Part shown: positions 9,202 through 21,062 of the stretch, piece by piece
Numbering within the stretch: the first letter of the stretch is position 1
How the letters are laid out: each line of letters opens with the position of its first letter
Source of the DNA: Phymatolithon calcareum
Taxonomy: Eukaryota > Rhodophyta > Florideophyceae > Hapalidiales
Assembly: GCA_977006965.1 (NCBI GenBank)
Contig: OZ345367.1
Location: forward strand, 124,001 to 188,000
DNA length: 64,000 nt
Direction of reading: 5' to 3'
Position numbers and translations under genes: made by a program
The notes under the pieces: generated by a model
What the model saw: only the letters and a program-made list of their open reading frames with translations
Databases searched by the model: none
What the model was told of the DNA's origin: nothing

Positions 9202-10860
9202 TTGCGACCCGCATATCTTGAGCAGATATGCATTCTGGAAGGGTACATTCGGGCTCATTGCCTCCATTGTCAACTTGCAACCCAAGTGGAAGTCGCTCGG
9301 AACGAAGCGGCTCGAGCGGCTAGCGGATGTTTGAAAGCTACGACAATTGCCAAGCTCCGGTCACTGACTGGGGTGCGTAGCCTGCGAGTTATTTCAGAGA
9401 TGCAAGCTACTTTTGTCATGGACAAAGCACTTCGACTTCTACCGGACACTCCTGTGGCTCGACAACCCAGACAAATGTGTTGAACTCTAGACGCAACTTA
9501 GGGTCATGGCAGGACTCGAGCAACTACCATCTGGCGTAGAAAGGGGTCCTTGCGCTCCCACGCAATGGGATCCAACCACAAACTCAGAAGGACAGCTCCA
9601 GTAACAGGTTTTCAACCTTCACGACTCCTGTTTCGGCGAAGGATGATCCAGAGGAGAAGCGTACCGCGACAAAAGCTTTTCCTCTATAACGAAATTCAGC
9701 ACGACAAGCCGATGTCGAAATATGGACTTACAGAAGTGTCGGAAAAGTATCACATGAACTTGTCTGCGACCTGCATCATGAAGAACGAGTCTCCGTGAAA
9801 TGGGATGAGGGTTGGTATACGGCGACGTTGAGCAAATTCAGCCCCTCTCAGTACCAGAACCAGGAAGCAGCGAAACGTTTTCAGTCTCGATACGTCTGGC
9901 CCCCGGACGTACTCTTGGCCTACGACGACGGAGACGAGCATGTCTACTCAACGACCCCGACCACCACGAAACAACGTGTTTTAGTGTACGACGAAGATGG
10001 TGACACGTTCGATATGTGTCGTGCCATCCCATTCAAGGTCGGCAGAGCTGGGATTCTGATTTTGCGTGGCAAAGAAACTGTAATGGAAGAATCGTCGGCC
10101 GTTGGAGCTGTCGGCTCTTCATTTGACGCGGAGGCATTTGCCGCCGTACATGCCTTCCAAGCAACGTCAACCCTACAGCTTTCCCGCGGCAGCACTATCA
10201 GTTGGTTCACTGACAGTCGTAGCTGCATAGACGCGCTCAACGGGCAACCACAGATGTGTGATGACATGGTCGGGAATCTATGGAACCGTATGGAATAGTT
10301 ATTTTCACGCGAGATTGAGATAGAGTGTGTTTGGATACCGAATCAGTGCGGCGTCGCGAAGACTGAGGCTTCTGATGAACTTGCGCGGCGGGGAATTGCG
10401 GAATCGAGTCTGGCGCTGCATCAAGCGATACTTCTCACTTTGAAGAGGCACGATCCATTATCAAGCCGCCCTGTAGAAGCAAACCAGTGACCCATCCTAC
10501 GCTTTCGAAAGATCTGCACATCTCGCAGAGACGTGCAGAAGTGGTACCGCGTCAGCTCATAAGGAATTGTGGCAAGCTTTTACCATGGACACAGCTAGAA
10601 TAAACCGCTTCTCTACGACCCAGTATGCAAGATGTGCCCGTGTGGCGTCAAGGAAACAGAGGAGCACCTCATCCGACACCGGTCTGGGAGGACTGCCTCT
10701 CGACGACAATTCATCGGAAGAGTGCGAGACAAAACGGTAGAAAATTTGTACAGGGAGAGACCCGTAGAGAGACTCCAATATTTGAACAATGAGAATTTAT
10801 CCTAGGGTTAGTCCTGGCGTTAATTAACGCATTCTGAATTAATGAAAGAAAGAACCCAAG
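9202..10860 (+). mobile_element. Decayed non-LTR retrotransposon with RNase H and C-terminal zinc-finger region
   Basis: Several frames together give the 3' half of a LINE polyprotein. Positions 9795-10298 encode an RNase H-like domain (LLAYDDGDEHVYS, then SWFTDSRSCIDALNG). After an in-frame TAG at 10296-10298 the same domain continues as VWIPNQCG and SDELARRG, the usual end of a LINE RNase H. Around 10630-10800 a Cys-rich C-terminal segment (CPCGVKETEEHL) resembles the CCHC-like tail of non-LTR reverse transcriptases. The copy ends near a (GAAA) run at about 10843. Stops and frame changes show it is dead. A second copy of the tail, with a similar GAAA run, is at 15,475-15,750. Confidence 0.75.
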
Positions 10861-10861
10861 G

Positions 10862-11610
10862 GAAGAAGAGAAGTCCTTGCACGACGCTTTGCGCAGAGAT
10901 TGATAAGAAGATGCGATGCGTTGATATCTGGTCCAACAACAGAGCTCTCGAACAAGCAACGTTTAGAAGCGGACAGAGATACTGTCCACGCGAGAATGAA
11001 TGGCGTCCTGTGCGAAGCTGGAAACAAAACAAAATCTACGACAAACATCAAGAAACACCAAAGAAACAAGATACTGGAGGCCGCAGAGGATGTGGAAAAG
11101 TCGAAAAAACGTCCTACAACTCACACGAAAGTTTCGTCACCCCCACACCTTCTCTTCAACTCAAGAATCCGTAGAACACTTGCAATCAAGTGGTCATTTG
11201 GAATTTTCCCTCCCATGAGCACCTACACCCTTATAGAGCTCATCGGCCAATGTGGAAAACATGCCATCAGAGATGTGATAAATGGCCTCGCAAAAGACAG
11301 ACACTCCAAAGAGGACAGCGCCTGGACTAATCGAGCACTCGACGAGCTCTTAGCCATGTTTCAGGCTGCTGCCAAGTAAGGACTGCTCGCAACCTGAAAT
11401 CACAGCGTGCCACAGGACAGGGGAGTAATCCTCCCCCTCGAAGTCCCGACGGAGACCAGAGTTGGGTTACTGTACACCACTGATTCGTTTCACCCCAACA
11501 AAAAAGAAGCTCTTTGTTCGACAGAATGCAGGCAAAACCTCTTGGCACTAGGAAAGTTGCCCCAAACGTCAGCAGATGCGTTGGTAACTATTAAATGAAA
11601 ATTAGCCTTT
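10862..11610 (+). mobile_element. LINE 3' end, family with NRALDELL C-terminus
   Basis: An open frame at 10900-11379 ends with WTNRALDELLAMFQ, a C-terminus that recurs in other copies of this window as EKALD-LLL. Downstream, 11400-11605 is a 3' region found again at 13,560-13,745, at 34,530-34,690 and on the opposite strand at 24,845-25,205. The shared part contains ACAGAATGCAGGCAAAACCT and then GCAGATGCGTTGGTAAC. The copy is 5'-truncated. Function is retrotransposon coding plus 3' UTR. Confidence 0.65.
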
Positions 11611-12401
11611 CCTCTTCTACCTCCAATGTCATGTTCCCTGTTCCCAGTGATAAAACCAATGGATGCGGCATTGATGTGACCGGGCGAAGCAACAACAAAC
11701 ATGGAGTGACGTTGATAAAACACTAGAATGCAGGTTGAATTAGAGTTTCACTGTCGACAGGTGAATATCGTAGGCACGCACGAACTACGACCGGTGAGGA
11801 CTAGATTAAGATGTTCACTATCCATACTGGCTGTGCTGAACGCCTTCACCTGCTCTATAATCCGGGATAGGATAGTGTTTGTTAAGAAAGGATTTGTATG
11901 ATTTGGGATAAACAGATAAGAAACAGAGAGCGAACAGCTGATCAAGCGTTCCGAATAATTCATGATGAGATGATTGCAACGGAATGGCTAGAACAGCTGA
12001 ACGTCACAATGCCGAGATTCAAGGCCTTCTTCTCATTGAAACCCACGAAAATGATGACCATGATCTATAAAGCTGCGACGCCAGGGCAGGGTGAGCATCT
12101 GATTGATCAGATTGAGGAATAGGGAGCGGAAGGGGTGCGAAATTCAAATCGCGTAATCATTCAAGCAAAATAACAACAATGCTGTCATTTTGCTTCATTC
12201 CTATCCATAAGACGGTCGAATGTATATTTGATCAGCTGCTGATCGCTGTCGCGGTCCGTGTGCCCAATGAGCGGGCACCATTCAAAGATCTGCGCAACTT
12301 TGACAAGCTAATTGTAGTTCTCTTAATGCCAAAGCAGCTCGCAATCTATCTTGGATTTCTGCTCCTCTATTGTGGGGAATGCATAGAGCCAAAAGCGGTA
12401 A

Positions 12402-13016
12402 ATGGCCTCAAACCATGGCCGTTTCAGTGGAGGAGATCGTCGTAAGAGCCTACAAGTTGGTGGCTCCGGTGAATGCAATCTTCCGAAGAAGGCATTTACG
12501 TTGCTAAATGAAAAGGAAACACGCGCGTTGATTGAGAACATTGTATCCTTGGCAGGCGACTTCGTGCGGACCGAAACAAAAGAAATCTGGAAGGAGGCGA
12601 TGCATGAAGCTGCACTACCGTATTGTCCATGGGCAGTTTCCTACAGAAAGCAGAGAAGAGAAATAAACATTTCTGGGAAATGTTTAGCGTGCGGATGTGA
12701 CTGCAAGAAAAGGAAGATTGATGAATCTGTCCGCTTGTCGTCTGCTTTGGCGATTCCGACACCACCAGCTGCAACAATTGTTCCTCGTTTGAAAGATTTT
12801 AACAATTCGATTCAAGACGTAGTAACTTTCTGGCGCACGGGCAAAATGCGCAGCGGGACTGATTTGGTTCCTCTTTATAAGCTTTCTGACGCAAACGTCA
12901 GGAAATCTATTTGGCCTGGATACACTAACGAATGGTGGATCAAATCCGGACACAAACAAGCTTACGCTCGGCTTAGAAGACTAATTTTAAAAGTCATCGA
13001 GAATTCTCATTGCTAG
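12402..13016 (+). CDS. Possible GCR1_C-like DNA-binding protein, probably element-derived
   Basis: A 204-residue intact frame in a mobile-element island. It has a Cys cluster CLACGCDC at residues 94-101 followed by a basic KKRK. The C-terminal segment (residues ~135-200) has the spacing of a GCR1_C-type DNA-binding domain: an FWRTG tryptophan, a PLYKL segment, a second tryptophan in SIWPGY, a KQAYARLRRLI helix and a final KVIE. In other eukaryotes that domain often belongs to Crypton-type and related transposons, and a tyrosine recombinase pseudogene lies 9 kb away. The match is by eye and weak; it could be an unrelated ORF. Upstream stretches (11,898-12,440) are open in several frames and may be its degraded 5' part. 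Confidence 0.38.
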   Translation: MASNHGRFSGGDRRKSLQVGGSGECNLPKKAFTLLNEKETRALIENIVSLAGDFVRTETKEIWKEAMHEAALPYCPWAVSYRKQRREINISGKCLACGCDCKKRKIDESVRLSSALAIPTPPAATIVPRLKDFNNSIQDVVTFWRTGKMRSGTDLVPLYKLSDANVRKSIWPGYTNEWWIKSGHKQAYARLRRLILKVIENSHC

Positions 13017-13239
13017 TGTGCCTTGGACGCAGTTGGCAATGACTCAGATTGGGATAGTGCGGTAAGAATATTTGTAGAAGAATGGAAGGATAGTCCACTT
13101 TCTTCAGTGAAATGAGAGAAGTTCTTCAGTGTATATTGTGCCCATTAAAAGAAGATACAATGCGCTACACTGTGGTTTCGCTTACCAGTTGAGCATTGAC
13201 TGAACTCGCTGTGGGCAGTCAGGCCGACTCGGTAAGCCA

Positions 13240-13750
13240 ACGCAATGAGCTGGAACAACCATCTACCATGGAAGGCACAGAGAAGGAACAGAAAACAATA
13301 CTCTCATCGGGGCAAATCACAACCGAAACAATCACATGGACAGGGGGTGTACAGACCAGTATCTACGCGTCTCAGAAGCCCACAGGAGCTTAAGCCAGGC
13401 GTGAGGTGCAGTGCGTACTCTAAGGACGGCTGAATTAATGCCTTGTATATCTGTTTGCATTTCTGGATATAAGTCCTTTCTTGAAAACTCCCGGTGCGTC
13501 TAACTCGTATATGGCGCTCCGCTGAAACTGCGGATGGCATGCAGTGGCTGCTAGATGCAACGACAAGCAGCGGAGTAATTTTCCCCCTCGAGGTCCCGTG
13601 GGTTTTTGTAGTCCCCTGAATCGTTGTACAGTAACAAGAAAAGAAACTCTTCCATAGACAGAATGCAGGTAAAACCTCTTAGCACTAGTAAAGTTGCCCG
13701 AAGCGTGAGCAGGTGCGTTGGTAACTTTTAACTAAAAATCTAACTTTAAT
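13240..13750. mobile_element. Two LINE fragments back to back
   Basis: The minus strand at 13,540-13,304 encodes KQIYKALIQPSLEYALHL, the C-terminal reverse transcriptase segment seen elsewhere in the window as ALVQPRWEYAMHL. The plus strand at 13,560-13,745 is a copy of the 3' region described at 11,400-11,605. The strand switch shows two independent insertions or a rearrangement. Confidence 0.65.
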
Positions 13751-14248
13751 CTTCTAGATGCAGCGACGAGCTGGGCAAGAAAGAATGGCATGACGTGCAA
13801 TACCGAAGAAGGAAAAAGCGAGGTTCTAATATACCCGGGTCTCTTCCAACGCAAATTTAGACTTGCGGGGTCCGAGCTCCAGGAGACCAACTATCGCACA
13901 GACGAGCTGAAGTGATCTTATTGAGCACTGTTCCCCTCTGGTGGCCGCTTTTCAAACTGGACGCAACTTGGGTGAAATGCTGTACGACTCAGAATGCAAG
14001 ATGTGTAGTAGTTTAGTAGTACATGGATTCCGCCCTGAGTGGTGTGCCGCAATGCTCAAGGAAGCTGGAAGAGAGAACAGAAGGAAATGAAAGAAGGTAA
14101 CGAGATGACCAGCGACCATGAACATCCTAAATGGTTTCCAATCCGGGTCATCCCTTTGGAGGACGGCGGCTGAAGATTGGTTGCGTAGAGATTTAGATGT
14201 TAAGCTCCCCGAAGCTCTGCACTTTGTGCGGCTTTGAGCTGTTGTGAC

Positions 14249-15413
14249 CAGGGGTTGCGCCAATTCCATTGTTTGCGATTGCAGTCCCGAGTGCAATTTA
14301 TCAATTTAATTGCTCAGTTTTGTTTGCAGCAATTCGCATTGCAATTGGAGGGCTTCCCACAATATAGACATCAATATTAAGATAGCTGTTCATCGCCTTT
14401 TCACGTTCCGTGAGCTTCATCACCATTGACGATTGAACTGTGAACGACGACCCGGACCTCAACTTCTCGGCAAGAACAGCTCTGTATATATCTAGCAAAT
14501 ATTCTTCGCTTCCACTTCCAATGCAATGCTTGAGATAATTGTACGGGTTGGAGAACCCAGTACCCTTTTCGAAGAAAAACTCACTTTCTCCGGTACACTG
14601 ATCACCATTTGAGCAGAGAAAGACGCAAAATGGCACATTCCGTCGAGTTAGGCCTACTTGACGCGAGTGTATATCACGGGTTTGTTCTCAAATGAGTTTC
14701 ATAAGCAGCTGCACAACTTGTTTCGGCTTTGGTGTCGGTGAAAGTAGTGTCATCGCTAGTAGAGCGGAATTTGCTGGAACGTTGAACGAGGTCTGATAGG
14801 TGGGTTGGACTCGACTGTGAAGGGGAATGCGTGAGAATTTCGGAGAAGGCTGATAGGTTTCAAATCAAGAGATCTAATGCTATCCCTTTTATACTTGAGA
14901 TTGAAACATCGTGACTGCTGGACTCTAATCGTAGCTAAAGACATTCAAGCCGTTGTTCTGTGTCTGGCTGGTAAATTGATCGACACAGCTAAGTAGATGA
15001 TAGCACATGAATAGGCCCATTGTTGAAACCGTTTGGAGTCCAAGTTTCATAGATGTTTTGATGGTATACAGAACGTACTCTGGGTATTACTAGAACAAAG
15101 ACCACGTACTGGACATAAGGTAAGTACGTTGATTCTTGCATCCGATTAATGTGCTGTGTCTAATGTTCATCTACGTACTCTGGGTATTATTAGAACAAAG
15201 ACCACGTACTGAACGTGAGGTGAGTACGTTGATTCCCTCAACATTCTGCTTTACTCCCCCCCATAACATTCCCCTGGTCCAATGTTCATCTACTTCGATC
15301 CTCAGTATTAGGTGCGACCAATTCGAATTGCAATTCAGCTCGAAGAACCAATTTGGGTGGAATTGGGAAAAATTGCAATTAAATTGATAGCAATGGAATT
15401 GGCGCAACCCCTG
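14249..15413 (-). mobile_element. Non-autonomous hAT-type DNA transposon, copy 1
   Basis: The element is 1,165 bp and bounded by terminal inverted repeats that start CAGGGGTTGCGCCAATTCC. It is flanked on both sides by the direct repeat GTTGTGAC (14241-14248 and 15414-15421), an 8-bp target duplication as expected for hAT elements. Within it, a ~65-bp block is repeated twice about 105 bp apart (near 15,067 and 15,172), like subterminal repeats. It keeps only a small N-terminal transposase-like piece on the minus strand and so should need a transposase in trans. A closely related copy is at 25733-26906. Confidence 0.9.
14301..14636 (-). pseudogene. Remnant of hAT transposase N-terminus, BED-finger-like
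   Basis: A 111-residue frame inside the hAT copy. It begins MPFCVFLCSNGDQC and has Cys and His spaced as in a BED zinc finger (two cysteines, then a helix ending HCIG after SNPYNYLK). No RNase H-fold catalytic core or dimerisation domain follows, so it is a deletion derivative. In the second hAT copy this frame is further damaged by a 13-bp deletion. Confidence 0.5.
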
Positions 15414-15449
15414 GTTGTGACATCAAGTACCACTCGTATCTGTTATAGT

Positions 15450-15760
15450 CTACGGTACCCGTAAGGATGGGGAGTTGTTTAACAACTCCGAAACCTGCAT
15501 AAAAAAAGAAAGAAAGATGTGTAGTACCGACTGTAACGAAACAGTTGAACATCTGTTTCTACGCTGTGGTGGACCTTCTGCGTTCAGACGCACGTTTATT
15601 GGACGAGTAGGTACCATGACCGTAGGGGAACTATGCCGTGAGAGACCCAAAGACGTACTCAAATTTCTGAACAATGAGAATCTGTTTTCGAACAGCTCAG
15701 TCGCTCACAGTTTGCGTGAGCGAGCTTTTCGTAATAAAGAAAGAAAGAAACCCACCGCCT
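15450..15760 (+). mobile_element. LINE C-terminal fragment with CCHC-like motif
   Basis: The plus frame at 15,475-15,798 contains NETVEHLFLRCGGPSAFRR and then RERPKDVLKFLNNENL, the same tail as at 10,630-10,800 (EERPVERLQYLNNENL-like). It ends in a run of GAAA at about 15,738-15,750, a typical non-LTR tail. Only the final ~90 residues of the polyprotein are present. Confidence 0.72.
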
Positions 15761-15982
15761 GGAATATCTCGGTACAGCGATCGAGACCAAAGGCGTAACC
15801 GACCACGCTACCCTGAAGCGCCTCTCCAAAGCGAAAGGTATACTCCTTGCCCTCCGGGATAATGGCGTTACAGCTAAAGAACTGACGACAGCAAAATGCA
15901 TATCCATCTACAATGCCTTGCTCCATTTCGATGGGAATACGCACTGCACCTAAAGCCGTAGACAAAGGCCATTCAATCGCAT

Positions 15983-16294
15983 GTGGAACAGATAGAAGGA
16001 CTGTTCTACTCCCTTATATTTAGTCACTTTGCTAAGCGGAATAATGATCGAATGCGAATGCTGTGCAGAATCACACCACAAGAGCTCAGACGCAAGAAAT
16101 TAGGAAAGCACTTTGCGATGCCTCTCCTGCATGCAAAACGGAACCTGGAGGAAATCAAGAACTACGATGGCAAGGATGAGTACTTGGCACAGGCACAGAA
16201 GCATATCCGATACCTAGAAGAACACGAACTGCTGAACGTCCCAACGCAGAGGGGCATGGATGGAAAGGTCACTCTATGCTCCAGAAAGTTTTAA
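15983..16294 (+). mobile_element. LINE C-terminal fragment
   Basis: Encodes RMRMLCRITPQELRRKKLG and an Arg/Glu-rich helical stretch, the post-WEYA region found in the copies at 20,034-20,558, 27,477-27,845 and 33,456-34,230. No other element domain is attached. Confidence 0.6.
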
Positions 16295-16819
16295 AGCGTG
16301 CTGGAATGAGTTTTCTCGTGCTCCAATGATTCCACTAGGCTTTCACGAGTTGTTTGTACAGTTAGTGTAACTGTATTACACTGTTGCACTGTTCAAGATC
16401 TTTTATGATCCCAAAAGGGTCTTCATGGTACCTCCGTTTTAGATTCATTGCAAGACGAAGGTTCGCAATCGTTTTGTAGATATCCTCTACTCATCCAGGG
16501 TAGGAACAATCACTAATTCTAATAGTCTGACCACTGCATGCATTGTTTCGTCCTCGGTAATTCCGCGTAGTTACGATCGTGTGAGATTGCGTTGTAGTGT
16601 CTCAAGGCTCTTGTCTGCTACCTCATCGAAGTGCTCCACATAGAAAGATGTGTTCCGCGAGGGGAAGCGTCCGAAATACCATTTCACTGTCGTCATTCTG
16701 GAGTTTCGCGATTTGAGTCGCGCTCTCTCACGTCCACTGAGATTTCTCGCTTCAGTCCTTCCTTCGCTTGGCTCCAGGCATTGGGGATATGTGATATCTT
16801 ATTTTAAATGGTCCTAAAA

Positions 16820-19090
16820 CCTCAGTTTGAGTAACAGGACCGCTTCTCAATCTTACACATTCTATTCTCTTAAAATCACATTAATTCAAATTTTTCTTCT
16901 CGCGAGGGCCCTGGTGAGTCTTTTGACTTCACATTCAGTCTTTTTGTCGATTTCGGTGGATCGCGGTGCTTGCTGGAGCGCTACGAGCTCACTCAGAGCA
17001 CCGGTCCCAAAGTATGTCGCCAAGGTTGATTTTCTCCCCAGAGGGGCTCTCTTAAAAATCTCTCATAGGCACTTTAGGCGCTTGTTTCTGTATCTTATAT
17101 GTAGCACTCCTGGTAGCTTGTTCGGCTTGTCTATTGGATATTTTATTATTCGCCCTTCTTCCTCCTTCCAGCATCCAGCGGTTTCCTCTAGTCGACGCTT
17201 CATCGACACCATGCGGTCTTCCGCTTCTTTTAACGCTCCTTTAAGGTTCTCCTCCTCTCTAACATACCCGATATCCTTCGATACGGTTGCCAACTCCTGT
17301 TCTCTTCCTCCATATTCTTCTTCCTATTCCAGGTACCTCTCCTTCTGATTTGGCACAAAGCAAACCTTTCAGCCTTGTGTGCTCTCCTCATCCCCGGGCT
17401 GGCAAGTTTTCAAATATGTACTTGTAGAAAAGACCTTTTGCTGCTTCGATCACAGCTATAGTCGCTTGGTCATCGGGTTCAAGTGGATAGCCCTGAAATT
17501 GTCCGCAAAATCAGTGGAAGGCCTCCAAAGTATCCTTGATATAGCCTCGGAGTGGGCACAGAGAAATGGTATGATTGATGTGGAACACCGTGAAAAGCGT
17601 AATTCTTTGGACCAAGGATACGGCAGGTCATAGCTTCAGGCTCTTCAAGTGGATAGCATACTCCCATTTAGGGAGAATCAACGATTCGAAAATCCTGATA
17701 CTCGCCCATTCTCTATGCTTGGTGCAGCTCCTTTCCTGCAGCAAGAACTTGCGCTTTGGAAATCCTTTATGCTTGAAAACGTCACTCTTTCCTGATTTCG
17801 TGTTCCATCTCACGCAGTTCTCGTCTGCCCACTTCGAGGCTCTGTTCAAGAGTTTATGCAGCCTTTAGCGGTCTTGGCTTGAAGGAAAAGGTCATCCGCA
17901 AATAGCTGCGCAGGTTGCTCCGACACTACGCATCTCCCTTGCAGTCTCATGAGTGATTCTGAGGGCGTTTAATAAATTCCAAATTCAAAAAAGGTTGCTC
18001 CGACACGGTTCTTGCTAGTTTGTCAGTAGCTTCGGCGAACGTATCCATAAATAAATTGTATAGACAAGGACTGAGCGGGGACCCTTGCGGAACCCCTCGG
18101 TCAATTATGCGTCAAGTTTTCGTTTCGTCTCCAGACGACGTGGTCCACGACGGCTGTAGCAGATACGATATAAGTCTGCCAAATCCTCTTCCCTCCATAT
18201 TCTTCTGCATCTTCCAGGTACTTCTTCCAACTAGCTAGGCTCAAAGCGAAACTTTCAACCTGGTGTACTCTCCTCATCCTCGGGCTGGCGAGGAGGCAGA
18301 GCACGCGCATTCGTTCTCGTCAATGTTCGGCATATTTTCCAAATATGTACTTGCAGAAAAGCCCCCTGCTGCTTCGATCGCAGCTTGTAATCGCTTGGTC
18401 ATCCGGGTCAAATGGATCGCATACTCCAATTTGGGGAGAAGCAAAGACTTGAAAATTCTGATACTCCTGGCTGGCTAGAATGCGGTAACAAATACTCCAA
18501 TTTGATGTCGTTTGTCGATGCACCCAACCGTATTCCGAACTCTTGAGATTGCCGTGTCGTCGGTGAATCCCTTGTTGTTACACTTACCCGGAAGTACGAA
18601 AGTCTCCATGCTTGCCCTGGCTGCACCGACACGGTTCTTGCTAGTTTGTTGGTGGCTGCAGCGAACGTATCCATGAATACATTGTATAAAAATGACTGAG
18701 CTGGGACCCTTGCGGAATCCGCCGGGCAATTTTGCACCATGTTTTCATTTCGTCTTTTGCAGACGTGATCCACGACGGATGTGGCAGACACGATACCATC
18801 CTCCTTATGTGGGCTACTAGTTTGTTCTTCAGTTTTTCCATGAGGATGTCCATCTGGGCGCTGTCATAAGCTGGTGATAGATCGAGTACTGCAATGTACG
18901 GGTGACCGTGCCGCAGTGGGTTTTTTGCACGGAGAATGGCCAAATAAGTGGTCTTATCGCTCTGAAAGCCAAGTTGTGCTTTGTTGAAGCGATAGTGCTC
19001 CCGTATTTAGGAGTCCAGGCAGGGTCTATAACCTTCCTGAGCTGACTCAGTAAGGAGATAGGCCTGCAACTCGCCGCGACGTGCAATGGG
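16820..19090 (-). mobile_element. Degraded LINE reverse transcriptase, at least two overlapping copies
   Basis: Reading the minus strand downward, reverse transcriptase blocks appear in order but in different frames: CRPISLLSQLRKVI (about 19,070), AVLDLSPAYDSAQMDIL (about 18,890), a RIPQGSQLS segment (about 18,710), the catalytic FADDL box (about 17,895) and PKWEYAIHL (about 17,660). The block around the PQGS motif occurs twice, at ~18,040-18,110 and ~18,665-18,730, so two 5'-truncated copies or a duplication are present. The Glu/Arg-rich C-terminal part ends at 16,820, where the 3' sequence is the reverse complement of 28,140-28,205. Frameshifts make the copy non-coding. Confidence 0.75.
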
Positions 19091-19119
19091 CCCTTCCTTT
19101 ATATTGAAATAAGCGTTGT

Positions 19120-19870
19120 GATAGCGAGGTAGGCTTGGAGACTGCCTGCCTTAACAGAACTTAAAAAGATCTGCGGTTTTATTCGAAACATAAAACCGAA
19201 ATTTTGGAGACTTTGCTTTAACGGCGTCCAACGGTCTAGCTCGTCAGAGAAGGCGAGCTGTGTCGCGCTTCTCCTTACTAGAATTCCCGGACGCCGTCCT
19301 GTAACTCTTAGGAACCTCCTCCCGGACAAGCACCGCTTGCCGGAGAACCGGATTGCCGTAATTGTAGCCGTGCGATAGCTTCACGGCTACTACAAAAGAC
19401 TCTGAAGGGTGGGTAGGTGGTCAACAAGAAAACGCGGGCTGCCAACTGAAAAGCTCACCTGTCATACTTCCGCCGAGAAATCAGATATCGCACGATTCCT
19501 GGTGGGAAACGTACAGCCAGTGTACCAAAGAGCTCCTCACGCTGTTCACTGCCTTACGCGCGGTTCACGTCTCGGTTCAGGCACGTTCCGAAAGATGCGT
19601 GCCACCGTGTAAACGCGTCTGCAAGCTTGCGATGCATGTGCTGGAGATCAAGGTTTCTTCGGCGTCTTGCGTGATATAGAAAATTCGATCGGCGATGTTC
19701 AGACTCTGCAGCAGTTGCTGGCGACTGTGCGCTCCGCTGAAACTGTCGCGCAAGCGTTCGACGCTGCGCCGCGTGGCTCCACGTTTCCAACCGCGGCCGT
19801 GTATGCGCGACCGTGAATCTAAGGCACAGAATCTCGGCCTCTCACAGCGTAGCGCCGCATGGCGCAACAC
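19120..19870. repeat. GC-rich dispersed repeat, copy 1
   Basis: About 740 bp that reappears at 36,500-37,235 in the same orientation with scattered differences. It starts at GGAGACTGCCTGCCTT and includes a conserved hexamer-rich block near GCGGTTTTAT. I see no terminal inverted repeat, no tail and no recognisable protein, so its class is unknown. Copy 2 continues GC-rich to about 37,480, so this copy may be truncated at ~19,875. Confidence 0.7.
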
Positions 19871-20033
19871 GGTGAGGGGATATATGTTGATTTATTTTAA
19901 AAGCTCCCAAGGCCTCTCTTGAAGAGTAACAGGGCCGCGTTCGCACGATTTTCTAAGCTCACGTAGTTTGACTATTCAGTATATCCTTGATTCTTATTTC
20001 TCTCCCAACAAGTGCTCCAGTGAGTCGCTTACA

Positions 20034-20558
20034 TTAATATTCAATTTCAGGACTAATCTTGGATGAAGATAAAATGCGTTGGAGCGCGATCAGCTCAATC
20101 ACGGCTGTGACACCAAAGTATGCACCAAGTACTGATTTTCTCCAAAGAGGTGCTCTATTGAATGTCAGCCGTAGGCATCGCAACCGTGTAGACCTTTCTC
20201 TTACGCGGAGAACCATCGGTAGATTGTTCGAATCAGTTGGTATCTCGAGCGATCTTCCCTCTTCTTCCTCTGCCCATAACTCAATTATTTCTTTTCGTCG
20301 CCCTTTCTTTGAGACTGAGCCCTCCTTGGCTTTATCTAGAGCTTGCTGCAGATCTTCATATTTCTTGAGGCACTCTATGTCCTTCGTTGCCTCCTTAATG
20401 TCTTCATCTCTCCCAGAATACTCATCTGCTTCGTCGAGGCGCTTCTTCTGTCTCACTAGACTCGCAGAGAACCTTTCTGCTTGGTGTCTTCTCCTCATGG
20501 CAGGTGATTCTAGTCGGCACAGAACTCGCATTCTTCCATGGCGGTGCTGTGTAGACAA
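20034..20558 (-). mobile_element. LINE C-terminal coding fragment
   Basis: A 174-residue open frame with RMRVLCRLESPAMRRRHQAE, a long Glu/Lys/Arg helix and TFNRAPLWRKSVLGAY. These blocks are shared with 27,477-28,020 and the antisense of 16,980-17,350. It is the part of a non-LTR polyprotein after the reverse transcriptase; no RT core is present here. Confidence 0.65.
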
Positions 20559-20744
20559 TAATCCAGCTTAACATTCATATCGCAACGCAGCCAATCTTCA
20601 TTCGCCGTCCTTAAAAGTGATGCCCGGGTTGGAAACCATTTTAGGACGTTCACGGTAGCTAATCATCTTTCTGCCTTCTTTCGTTTCCTTCTGTCTTCTC
20701 TCCCAGCTTCCTTGGCGTTGGGTTCATTCGGAGCCTGGCGCTAC

Positions 20745-21055
20745 ACCTAACAAAGTATGAACTAGACTCCGGAAAAATGTGGGCAGAAAAGGCATTAGAC
20801 GCTCTACTACTCTACAGCGTCACCAGAATCATCATGGCTTTCTTGGTCGCCATCAGGTATACGAAGAGTTGAGTTCACAACTATACAAGAAGTCCGCAAA
20901 TGGGATAGGATTATGTGAGATACTGAGTGTTTTCGTCCGCGCTTCGGGCGGTGCGTTTTAGCGAGCTACACAAAGGTAGGTAGAAAGTGAGGAAGACTTG
21001 CCCATATCTTTGTAAGGCTGTGGGGCTCTTAAACAAATTTGGATTGTAAAAACTA
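20745..21055 (+). mobile_element. LINE 3' end with polyadenylation-like tail
   Basis: Encodes AEKALDALLLYS, the recurring LINE C-terminus. It then runs into a 3' UTR (GACTTGCCCATATCTTTGTA and GGCTGTGGGGCTCTTAAACA) that is also found at 33,240-33,320 (minus), 35,040-35,110 and 61,075-61,145. Confidence 0.65.
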
Positions 21056-21062
21056 ACTGAGC

